Source: Spirochaetota bacterium
Lineage (GTDB): Bacteria > Spirochaetota > Spirochaetia > DSM-27196 > PWMO01
Direction: 5' to 3'
DNA length: 7,408 nt
Assembly (NCBI GenBank): GCA_009908735.1
Contig: JAAAOR010000144.1
Span: forward strand, 1 to 7,408
The position numbers and the translations under genes are program-made. Positions 1 to 6,092 of this stretch are shown here, piece after piece; the first letter of the stretch is position 1; each line of letters begins with the position of its first letter. The notes beneath the pieces are model-generated. The model searched no databases. It was not told the origin of the DNA and was given only the letters and a program-made list of their open reading frames with translations.

Positions 1-1003
1 ATCGTTCGCGCGACAATTGCTGCCCTTCACGGCGGATCGCATCGGCGACCTTCGGGAGCGCTGTGAGCTGCCGCTGCACGCACTGATACCGTTCGAGGAT
101 ATACTTTCGCTCTCGAACCTCAAGCTGCCGGACGCGTTCACGAGTGAGGGCGTGTCGCTCGCCGAGCTCTTCGAGGGTTAGCCCCCATGGAACATTCCTG
201 GACATCAGGATATCGCGGCCTCTCGGGTCGACGGGCAGCAGTGCTTCCATCTCGCTCTCCAGGTGGCCAGGGTGAATGGCATCGAGCTTCGGCAGCCAGC
301 TTCGGAGGCGTTTGAGACGCTTAGTGCCTTCGCTTATCTCAAGGCCACACAGCCGTGAGACGAACGGTATGTCTCGGTGAGTACAGTACAATTCGATCAG
401 GCGCTCAGGCGGAAAACGCTTCTTGCGGACGTTGTGATCTTCAACCTCGAGAACGGCGAAACGATCCAGAAACCACCGAACCTTCCTGTCTGCAAGGTCG
501 CTTAGCAGGGAACTGCGCGCTCCAAGTTGGTCCATCGCCTGATCAAGATCCCATTCGGCTGGATCATCCGGTTTCAAGCCGCTTTCCACGAGGAATGCTA
601 CTGACTTCTTTCGCAGCGGAGGCCCAGAGCGTGTGCCGAACTCCGAACCGAAGAGTTCGGGCTGTTTCGATCCGTCCTGCACCCGACCTTCTCCATGATC
701 GCCTTCGTCCCCCACCCTGGACTTCAGCCATTCTGCGTAGCTGACAAGCTCGCCGGCCATTTTCACTCCACAGTTTCTCAACTGCAGGAAGTCTTCGGCA
801 GTCATAGAGGCAATCTGTTCGTCGGCGAGGCCGCTCTTCTCCAGGACGTTTCGGGCGCGTACGCTCAGTGCACCTTCGAAGTCGCTATGAACCACAGGCG
901 GCGGAGGTGGCGCGGGTAACGGGGCATCGTCGGGCAAGTGTCGTGCAAAGTCAACGAGCTCACGGGCCGTTTTCACTCCGCAATTCCGATAGGACAGAAG
1001 GAT
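1..1003 (-). CDS. Partial alpha-CTD-like / sigma region 4-like DNA-binding protein, no stop in window (C-terminal part of a chimeric gene)
   Basis: This frame is open from about 1114 to the left edge, so the C-terminus is missing. Translation shows a truncated helix-hairpin-helix unit (LSYRNCGVKTARELVDFA, about 994-944). A proline-rich linker follows, then a complete unit (about 871-722) containing LSVRARNVLEKSGL and LRNCGVKMAGELV. Both resemble the RNA polymerase alpha C-terminal domain, which binds UP-element DNA and activators. After about 180 less recognisable residues comes LTLEELGERHALTRERVRQL (181-122), a good match to the sigma-70 region 4.2 helix-turn-helix that reads the -35 box. 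No sigma region 2 or 3 is visible. Role inferred: sequence-specific DNA binding or transcription control. No in-frame start with a ribosome binding site is seen, so translation would have to come from the helicase start at 1587, and the frameshift there blocks it. Probably the 3' portion of a once separate gene whose 5' end was deleted. Domain assignment is by eye. Confidence 0.65.
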   Translation of the reverse strand, partial: MLLSYRNCGVKTARELVDFARHLPDDAPLPAPPPPPVVHSDFEGALSVRARNVLEKSGLADEQIASMTAEDFLQLRNCGVKMAGELVSYAEWLKSRVGDEGDHGEGRVQDGSKQPELFGSEFGTRSGPPLRKKSVAFLVESGLKPDDPAEWDLDQAMDQLGARSSLLSDLADRKVRWFLDRFAVLEVEDHNVRKKRFPPERLIELYCTHRDIPFVSRLCGLEISEGTKRLKRLRSWLPKLDAIHPGHLESEMEALLPVDPRGRDILMSRNVPWGLTLEELGERHALTRERVRQLEVRERKYILERYQCVQRQLTALPKVADAIRREGQQLSRER

Positions 1004-1587
1004 ATCCGGCGGATCGTTCCTGAGCTCCTCCCGGCGTTCCTCCGCTTCCTGCCCGGTGTAGGCGGCAAAGCGGACCGCTGCCTCGTCCCCGGCCCCCCGA
1101 GGAACTTCCGAAGCTCATCCGCCTGGCTGTTCGCCAGGGCGTTCATCGGATAGCCGACTACCGCCTGGATTCCACGACGGCTTCCGTGCCGCAACACGTG
1201 GTCGACGATGGGTATGATGTAGGCAAGGCTCTTGCCGGAACCCGTTCCAGTCGTGAGGACGTAGTTCCCGCTGGTCTTCGCCGCGCGGATCGCCTCTTCC
1301 TGATGGCGGTGGAGCCGAAGCGGCCTGCCGGGATCACCGTCGTACTTCCCGAGGCGAAATATTTCCCGGCACTGCTCTTGCAGCACGCCCTGGTCAACGA
1401 GCTCGTTGATGTCGCCACCCGGGTCGAACGCCGGGTTGAGCTGTAGCATGGGCTGGGGCCCGAGGCGCTCGCTCGCGAAATGCTCCTCGACTTTTACAGC
1501 AAGATCATCCGCGCTCACCTGGATGAAGCTGTCGACGAACTCGCCGTACTCTGTGATTACCTCGTCACGAAGTCCGAACACGTTCAT
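973..1587 (-). pseudogene. N-terminal fragment of a large DEAD/DEAH-box (superfamily 2) helicase, frameshifted and truncated
   Basis: The ATG at 1587 is preceded by TGGAGGTGAT with a 5-base gap and overlaps the upstream stop (ATGA), so start and translational coupling are clear. Residues 1-80 have the N-terminal region of large YprA-like helicases, including LQLNPAFDPGG near residue 49. Then come a Q-motif-like segment (RLHRHQ, 91-96), Walker A (TGTGSGKS, 113-120) and motif Ia (YPMNALANSQ, 146-155). After residue 163 the frame is lost in a G6 run; the nominal reading stops at 973. Adding one base restores family-like sequence ending YTGQEAEERREELRNDPPDI, which normally leads into motif II within a few tens of residues. 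Here it runs into an alpha-CTD-like repeat at about 1000. Motifs II to VI and any C-terminal domain are absent, so it cannot be an active helicase. Relatives are often well over 1000 residues, including defence helicases of the DruE and DrmA kind, but I cannot assign a subfamily. Confidence 0.75.
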
Positions 1588-3785
1588 CGTGCATCACCTC
1601 CAACGGCAGTGGCGTCAGCAGCCTGCTCGATCTCCGCAAACCTCTGCTGCGCCTGCCCGAGCACGCGAATCGGCGTCACGTCCGTGGCTGCAGGCAGAAA
1701 GAGCTGCAGATTATCCATAGCCCGGGTGATCGCAACGTAGAACAGGTTGAAGCCCTGCTCGTCTGCGGCCCGGGAGGAGACGCCGTCCGGCCTGCGAAGC
1801 GACGGCGCGTAGAGCATGACAACGGGAAACTCCACGCCCTTCGCCGAATGCATGGTGGACACGCGCACGCCGCGGGTGGACTCGAAATCGAATGATTTCT
1901 CTCGAATATCGACGGTTTCATAACCGGCTTCTTTGAGCACGTTTCGTATACGGCTCACTCCGTCGGAGAATGCGGTGAGGACTGCCACATTCTCCGGGTC
2001 GTATCCGAGCGTGGAGACGAAGAACTCAACGCGGCGCTGGAGTCCGTCTTCGGCGTCGGCAGCGTCGCCGTGCAACCAGAGCTCCGGCGACGGGCCGTCA
2101 CGGAACGCGTCGTCGATGGCATCCGGCGCCGGCAGAGCACGGTCTTGCCACAGGGCGCGGAACACCTCCGCGAGATGCATGATCTGCCGCGTGTTTCGAT
2201 AGTTGGTCTTCAGGATCGCCGAGTGGCCGACGATACCCACCCCGAGGCGCTTGAAGGTCATCCCGGCCTGGTAGATCGCCTGCCCTTCGTCTCCGGCCAT
2301 GACGACCCCGTTCTCCGAAAGAAGCTTGAGCATCCGGACTTCCACCGGAGCAAGGTCCTGCACTTCGTCGATGAACAGCCGTGCGACGCTGTGGCGAGCG
2401 CGCTCCTCTTCCGAGCTTTCCAGATGCTGGAGCAACACGATTCGACTGAGGGTCTTGCTGACCTTGTACTGCCCGAGCATGTCCGCCCGGACTTCCGCGG
2501 CACGCTCCCAGACCTGCGCGCGCTGCTCGGCCAAAAGCGGTTGCTTGCGACCGCGCCGCGGAGCCGCATCGTCGACGTACTCGCTTCGGCTGAGGGCGCG
2601 GCCAAGGATCACATCCTCGATCTCCGCATGCAATTCCTCCCCGGAGAGAAACGGAAGCGGATGGTCATCGGTCCAGCGACGAAGGTACTTGTAGTCAACA
2701 TGATATCGCTCGTCGATCGCCCGCAGCCGTTGCAGTACGAAACTGTCCACGGTCGCGATTTTCGGGGACGCCTCGTGCCGTCCGAGGACATGCGTCAGAT
2801 ACTCATCAAAGCGAACGAGTGTCCGGGTGAAGGTCAGAAGCGCGACGGGCTTCTCCTCGGTGAGCCCGAGCTCCTGATCCCGCAGGGTAAGCTCACCGTC
2901 GAGCGCATGGAGCAACACAAGCGTCTTCCCCGTCCCGGCCGGGCCGGAGATCAGGTAGTCGCCCCGGTCGCGGATGCGCTCTGCGGCCTGCTTCTGTTCC
3001 GGCGACAGGGCCATGACGCTTCGCTCATAGTCGGCGCGGGAGCGGGTGTAGCTGGTAAAGCGCTCGAGATAAGAGACGTAGACATCGGCCCCGCGAAGCT
3101 TCTCCGCCTGAGCGGCAAGCTCTTCTCGCGCCCGCTCTGCTTCGTGCAGCCTGCGGCGAAGGTCGTCGGCCTTCTCCTTTCGGCCCGACGCGGTCTCTTT
3201 GAGTCGCTGGACCTCGGCGTCTTTCTCCTGGAGCTCACGCTGCACGCGCTCGAGCTCCTGCCGCCAGTCGCGGGATGCCTCCCCGACGGTTTGAAGCTCT
3301 TCGTTCTCCTGCCGCACTCGATTGTAATCGAGCCGGAGTCTGCGCAGGGCGCGAAACTGATCGAGCGGTGCCTGCTTTCCCTTCCACAGCTTGAGCGACT
3401 CCTCGAGGTCGGCCATAAGCTCGGCATGATCCCAGCCGAGGAGCCGGCAGAACTTGATGAAGTCGTGGGTGGCAGAGCGTGCCTCCTCGCCGGAGAGTTC
3501 CTCGAAGCGATGGCGAACGCCGTTGGTGGCGCGGTGGCGCTGGGTGATGCGCCGGGCAAGCTCCGGCACCCGGCCGGTCTCGGGGTCGAGCTTCCCGAGC
3601 CCGTGGAAAATCGCGTCGATTTTCTGTCTGAAGGGTGTGAACTCGCTGTCGAGCTGCGGGTACTGAGTGATGGCATACGCCTCAATCAGCGAATGCAGCG
3701 CGAGGACATAGAAACCTTCGTCGCTGCCGTTGAGGGAAATGATCCGTCGCAGGTTGCCTTCGATGTCTCGCGCGTCCAGGGCCAT
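1584..3785 (-). CDS. UvrD/Rep-family superfamily 1 helicase with coiled-coil N-terminal half
   Basis: A 733-residue protein with all core helicase motifs: Walker A GPAGTGKT (281-288), Ia LLTFTRT, Ic ATVDSF, motif II FIDEVQD (DEVQD 473-477), III GDEGQAIY (498-505), IV TNYRNTRQI (527-535), V STMHSAKGVEF (643-653) and VI LFYVAITRA (681-689). It should be an ATP-dependent 3'-5' DNA translocase or helicase acting in the cytoplasm. The first 150 residues (with FYVLALHSLIEAYA) are not recognised. Residues about 153-231 are rich in E, R, K and L and should form a long coiled coil, absent from housekeeping UvrD, Rep and PcrA. An upstream in-frame start at 3896 is possible, but the ATG at 3785 has GGAGG four bases before it and a promoter at 3817-3845, and the extra 37 residues look non-conserved. 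It follows the small unknown gene and overlaps the large-helicase gene by ATGA. No frameshift is seen. Substrate and pathway are unknown; a defence or recombination role is inferred from context only. Confidence 0.88.
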   Translation of the reverse strand: MALDARDIEGNLRRIISLNGSDEGFYVLALHSLIEAYAITQYPQLDSEFTPFRQKIDAIFHGLGKLDPETGRVPELARRITQRHRATNGVRHRFEELSGEEARSATHDFIKFCRLLGWDHAELMADLEESLKLWKGKQAPLDQFRALRRLRLDYNRVRQENEELQTVGEASRDWRQELERVQRELQEKDAEVQRLKETASGRKEKADDLRRRLHEAERAREELAAQAEKLRGADVYVSYLERFTSYTRSRADYERSVMALSPEQKQAAERIRDRGDYLISGPAGTGKTLVLLHALDGELTLRDQELGLTEEKPVALLTFTRTLVRFDEYLTHVLGRHEASPKIATVDSFVLQRLRAIDERYHVDYKYLRRWTDDHPLPFLSGEELHAEIEDVILGRALSRSEYVDDAAPRRGRKQPLLAEQRAQVWERAAEVRADMLGQYKVSKTLSRIVLLQHLESSEEERARHSVARLFIDEVQDLAPVEVRMLKLLSENGVVMAGDEGQAIYQAGMTFKRLGVGIVGHSAILKTNYRNTRQIMHLAEVFRALWQDRALPAPDAIDDAFRDGPSPELWLHGDAADAEDGLQRRVEFFVSTLGYDPENVAVLTAFSDGVSRIRNVLKEAGYETVDIREKSFDFESTRGVRVSTMHSAKGVEFPVVMLYAPSLRRPDGVSSRAADEQGFNLFYVAITRAMDNLQLFLPAATDVTPIRVLGQAQQRFAEIEQAADATAVGGDAR

Positions 3786-3816
3786 TACACCTCCACGGGT
3801 CGGTGCCTGTGGCCTC

Positions 3817-3845
3817 ATCATAACGCGGGCAACTAACGCCCGCAA
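3817..3845 (-). promoter_or_regulatory. Candidate promoter of the UvrD-like helicase gene, with an inverted repeat in its spacer
   Basis: On the minus strand TTGCGG (3845-3840) and TATGAT (3822-3817) are separated by 17 bases, giving a 5/6 match at -10 and a 3/6 match at -35. The expected start is near 3810, about 25 bases before the ATG at 3785. The spacer contains GCGGGC-GTTAGTT-GCCCGC (3843-3825), a perfect 6-base inverted repeat with a 7-base centre, placed where a repressor would block polymerase. The promoter would let the helicase pair be expressed separately from the upstream small gene. Confidence 0.4.
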
Positions 3846-3909
3846 TGCTGCAGATTTCACGAGAGTGATTCTCGGTTTTTCACGACCGGCGATCATCTAT
3901 ACTGGGTCC

Positions 3910-4419
3910 TCACCGCCTACCGCGCCCTTCTGACGTCAGCATTTCTGCCCAGGACCACACCGGCTTCGCCGGCGACCGATCGATTGCGTCCACCAGCCGT
4001 CCCTGTTCGAGAGTGAGTTCCCAGAGCACCCGGAAGGCTTCGACCTGGGGTAGTATCGATCCGTAGACAGAGAGCTTTTCCACGTCGGGATCTCGACCGA
4101 CCCGCATGCCCCCTGTGAAGGACACCGGGACATTCAGGCCCCGGTAGGTTGCGTCCCCGAACCCGTCGTCCAGCACCGGCGCTACGCCGTCGATCGGCGG
4201 ATAGTGGCCCCTGCTGTCACGGACTTTCATCCGCCGCAGAAAGAGCCCGTTCTTGGTCAGGGAGTAGCCGAGATAGAAGCCCCGGTAGCAGCCGGTACTC
4301 ATCATCTCCGGCATCAAGCCGAACTGCTCCGGCGTGATGAGTCCCTCCTCGGTCGTTACCTGGAGCAACTCGTAGCTGTAGCGGCGGAAAAGAACGGTAT
4401 CGCTAATCTGCACTGACAT
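3910..4419 (-). CDS. Conserved-looking hypothetical protein, 169 residues
   Basis: The ATG at 4419 is preceded by GGAGG with a 5-base gap (ttggc). An in-frame TTG at 4431 would add four residues but lies upstream of that binding site, so the ATG is preferred. The protein is soluble, with no signal peptide or membrane segment visible. Recognisable stretches are MMSTGCYRGFYLGYSLTKNG (about residues 39-58) followed by PPIDGVAPV (74-82) and LNVPVSFTGGMRVG (95-108). This pattern, a short beta-rich protein with a central C-[YW]-R-G element and a PPI-G motif, recalls a widespread family of uncharacterised proteins, but I cannot name a domain and assign no function. It is the first gene of the minus-strand cluster, 124 bases before the UvrD-like helicase gene, which has its own candidate promoter. 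It may be a small partner of the helicases or simply a neighbour. Confidence 0.75.
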   Translation of the reverse strand: MSVQISDTVLFRRYSYELLQVTTEEGLITPEQFGLMPEMMSTGCYRGFYLGYSLTKNGLFLRRMKVRDSRGHYPPIDGVAPVLDDGFGDATYRGLNVPVSFTGGMRVGRDPDVEKLSVYGSILPQVEAFRVLWELTLEQGRLVDAIDRSPAKPVWSWAEMLTSEGRGRR

Positions 4420-4958
4420 GCCAACCTCCAAGTCATCGGCAACCTAATGTTTCAAACGGCATACCGCAGTTTGTTAACGGTCGAGCGGAATTGAATCAGG
4501 GCAAACGCAGGTTGAGAGAGCGCCGGCTTCCCGTTCGACTCGTCGTGTGAGCGGCGCAACCTCTTTCCGTCGATGTTCACCTGCTCTCCCGCTCTCGTAG
4601 TAGACAGATTCTTACTACTCACCTCTTAACCATCATGTCCGTTTGCCCCGGACGACGTTGCAAGTGTTATGCCAGGCGGGGGAAGGCGGGTGGGAACCGG
4701 CCATACGGGGGCCCCAGCCGGGGGAAGGCCCGGCCCGCGGGCCGCTCAGGCGGAACGTCGGTTACGTTGAGTGGAACGGAGGTTTTGCGGAGGTTCTCAG
4801 AAGATCACTGTCCGATGACGAAAAAGGGGAGACGCGGGGCCATGGTGCTCTGTGGTGTCGGGATGTATCTGCTGTGATGCTGTGCCGCTCTGTCGTGTGG
4901 GGCTCAGGCGGCACCTTGGGAGGGTGTCAATCCCGTAGGGTCGGGTGTTTCGGTCCCG
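4420..4958. other. Long intergenic stretch without a convincing gene; several inverted repeats and a GC-rich palindrome cluster
   Basis: About 540 bases lie between the unknown gene and the terminator of the DIP1984-family gene. Open frames exist, notably plus-strand ones from 4635 and 4643, but their translations are rich in G, R, C and W, lack ribosome binding sites and run into the antisense of the next gene. Visible structure includes a 21-base imperfect dyad (4453-4473), GTAGTA/TACTAC arms (4597-4602 and 4613-4618), GTCCG/CGGAC arms (4637-4641 and 4649-4653), and a GC-rich block (4675-4745) with the perfect palindrome GGCCCGCGGGCC (4732-4743). GCTCAGGCGG occurs twice (4744-4753 and 4902-4911). 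Possible readings are a structured RNA, a small non-autonomous mobile element or decayed sequence. None is established. Confidence 0.5.
4453..4473. promoter_or_regulatory. Imperfect 21-base dyad upstream of the hypothetical gene, candidate operator
   Basis: The arms CAAAC and GTTTG are perfect and 7 of 10 base pairs of the whole dyad match. It lies 34 to 54 bases before the ATG at 4419 on the minus strand, where an operator over a promoter would be expected. No clear -35/-10 pair could be assigned nearby, so the reading is weak. Confidence 0.25.
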
Positions 4959-4978
4959 AAAAACCGGGCTACGGCCCG
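4959..4978 (-). terminator. Intrinsic terminator of the DIP1984-family gene
   Basis: On the minus strand CGGGC (4978-4974), loop CGTA, GCCCG (4969-4965) form a GC-rich stem, followed after one G by five T (4963-4959). It begins about 40 bases after the stop codon at 5018, the normal place and orientation for a Rho-independent terminator of that gene. Confidence 0.6.
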
Positions 4979-5017
4979 TCGCCGGGTCGTTCGCGCTTGC
5001 CCCCCTGTCTCCCGTGT

Positions 5018-5590
5018 TTACGTTTTGCGTGCGCCGGTCCGGCTATGCTGATCCGGTTCGTCGGTGAAGTCGACGGGAACCCGGTAGCTCGCCTCCCGCA
5101 GAGCGCGGTTCAGTCGACGGAACTCTTCCCGCGCCTCCTGCAACTCACGCCGGGCATCGGCGAAGCTCACATCCGGCGCCTCTTCGATGTCGCGGTCTTC
5201 TTTGTGCACAACCCGAACAGCGGCACTGCGGACGAGCTGGCTGCCGAGCTCGCCGACTCGCGTGTTCGCCGCCTTGCGCAGTTCGAGCGCCTCGGCCAGT
5301 GTGACCTCCTCACCGCCGACACGCACAGTGTTGGTGAAGTTGGCGGCCTGGATGGCGGCGTTCAGCTTGTGTCGCTTGTGCTCGAGGGCTCGAATCTCCC
5401 GCCGCAGCTCGGCCGGATCAACCCCGTCGGCTGGACGGTAGCTGCCGGCGTCCCCCCGCTCGAGAAACGATGCTCGCGAGGAGTTGCGCGATTCCGGCAG
5501 ACACTTGCGCAGCGTCTCTATCTGTGCATCATACTCAGACCGCAGCTCGAGCGCCTCGTAGATCAGCAATCGCTTATCACTGTCAGGCAT
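5018..5590 (-). CDS. DIP1984/DUF6847 (septicolysin-like) family protein
   Basis: A 190-residue, mostly helical, highly charged protein. The ATG at 5590 is preceded by AAGGAGG with a 6-base gap and a promoter at 5635-5663. A longer reading to 5704 adds a proline- and phenylalanine-rich leader that looks non-coding. Family-like features are the N-terminal helix KRLLIYEALELRSEYDAQI (6-24), the central LNAAIQAANFTNTV (76-89) with G-E-E-VTLAEALELRK (93-106), and the C-terminal helix ending RRLNRALREASYRVPVDF (158-175). These match the layout of DIP1984-family proteins, some of which are labelled septicolysin. Their biochemical role is unknown, and the label does not prove a toxin activity. No signal peptide or membrane helix is seen; coiled-coil self-association is likely. 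Residues 34-58 look like a disordered insert. It stands alone with its own promoter and terminator, divergent from the toxin-antitoxin modules, so a functional link to either neighbour is not implied. Confidence 0.8.
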   Translation of the reverse strand: MPDSDKRLLIYEALELRSEYDAQIETLRKCLPESRNSSRASFLERGDAGSYRPADGVDPAELRREIRALEHKRHKLNAAIQAANFTNTVRVGGEEVTLAEALELRKAANTRVGELGSQLVRSAAVRVVHKEDRDIEEAPDVSFADARRELQEAREEFRRLNRALREASYRVPVDFTDEPDQHSRTGARKT

Positions 5591-5634
5591 CACGTTCCTC
5601 CTTTTCCCACCGTTTTGAGGCTCGAAGACCAAAG

Positions 5635-5663
5635 AGTATACGAAAGGAAACGGCAGAGGCCAA
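5635..5663 (-). promoter_or_regulatory. Candidate promoter of the DIP1984-family gene
   Basis: On the minus strand TTGGCC (5663-5658) and TATACT (5640-5635) lie 17 bases apart. The -10 matches 5/6 of the sigma-70 consensus and the -35 only 3/6. The start would fall near 5628, leaving a leader of about 38 bases that contains the strong AAGGAGG site before the ATG at 5590. Confidence 0.5.
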
Positions 5664-5792
5664 GGGGCGAACGGGCCGCTTCGTGCCAGGCAAGTTTGTC
5701 CCACTATCGGTCAGAATCATATCCTGCGGCCGGTAATCCTTAATGTGCCACATGTCGTCCGAGGTGCCGCCTCCGTCGCCGGCCCTCGCGGC

Positions 5793-5821
5793 TTGACAGA
5801 TGCGTCTACCTACCATACATT
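5793..5821 (+). promoter_or_regulatory. Promoter of the first toxin-antitoxin module
   Basis: A perfect -35 box TTGACA (5793-5798) is followed after 17 bases by TACATT (5816-5821), a 4/6 match to the -10 consensus. Transcription would start near 5828, leaving a leader of only about 13 bases, so the ribosome binding site sits almost at the 5' end of the mRNA and the adjacent repeats overlap the start site. Confidence 0.6.
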
Positions 5822-5851
5822 TGAGTCAGGAGGTGACTCTATGAGTCAAAT
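5819..5851 (+). promoter_or_regulatory. Nested inverted and direct repeats around the ribosome binding site, probable autoregulatory operator
   Basis: GAGTCA (5823-5828) and TGACTC (5834-5839) are a perfect inverted pair whose 5-base centre is the ribosome binding core GGAGG (5829-5833). TGAGTCA recurs at 5822-5828 and 5842-5848, exactly 20 bases apart, about two helical turns. Outer arms ATTTGA (5819-5824) and TCAAAT (5846-5851) also pair. Ribbon-helix-helix antitoxins bind short repeated palindromes over their own promoter, which fits. A hairpin hiding GGAGG in its loop is an alternative at the RNA level if the transcript starts upstream of 5823. Confidence 0.55.
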
Positions 5852-6092
5852 TACGATTCGCAACCTCTCTCCTGAACTGGAGCATGTTATTCGACGGACC
5901 GCGATGGAACAGCACATCAGTCTGAACGAGGCTGTGCAACATCTGTTGCAACAGGCAACCGGACTGGATGACACCAGCGGTCGCAAACGCAATCTGCGTA
6001 ACCTGGCGGGCAGCTGGACCGCGAAGGAAGCCCGGGAGTTTGAGCAAACCCAGGAAGATAACTCGCGAATCGATCCGGGGCTTTGGAAATGA
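5841..6092 (+). CDS. FitA/VapB-type ribbon-helix-helix antitoxin
   Basis: An 83-residue protein with its ATG at 5841 preceded by AGGAGGTGA. A longer frame from 5745 is rejected because its start lies upstream of the promoter. The N-terminus MSQITIRNLSPELEHVIRR with SLNEAVQHLLQQA (27-39) is the Arc-like ribbon-helix-helix fold in the FitA style: strand residues 3-7 would dimerise and read the DNA major groove. The C-terminal tail has LAGSWTAKEAREFEQ and ends RIDPGLWK, the form that in related modules binds the PIN toxin and blocks its active site. The stop overlaps the toxin start by ATGA, giving coupled translation with antitoxin first. It probably represses its own operon, alone or with the toxin, through the TGAGTCA repeats at 5819-5851. 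No defect is seen. Confidence 0.88.
   Translation: MSQITIRNLSPELEHVIRRTAMEQHISLNEAVQHLLQQATGLDDTSGRKRNLRNLAGSWTAKEAREFEQTQEDNSRIDPGLWK

Noticed and set aside
2070..3836. A 588-residue plus-strand open frame
   Set aside because: It lies wholly antisense to the UvrD-like helicase, which has every family motif; the plus-strand translation shows no domain and arises from GC-rich codon bias.
3859..3880. A plus-strand hairpin (CGAGA/TCTCG) followed by GTTTTT, like an intrinsic terminator
   Set aside because: The stem is only five base pairs and no plus-strand gene reads towards it, so a terminator role is not supported.
4627..4669. An integron attC-like fold: TAAC/GTTA outer arms around GTCCG/CGGAC
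   Set aside because: The outer boxes do not fit the RYYYAAC/GTTRRRY consensus, the spacers are unequal (6 and 12 bases), no integrase is present, and neighbouring genes are not arranged as cassettes.
4643..5743. A 366-residue plus-strand open frame across the intergenic block and the DIP1984-family gene
   Set aside because: The second half is antisense to a gene with good start, promoter and terminator; the first half is low-complexity, G- and R-rich, and lacks a ribosome binding site.
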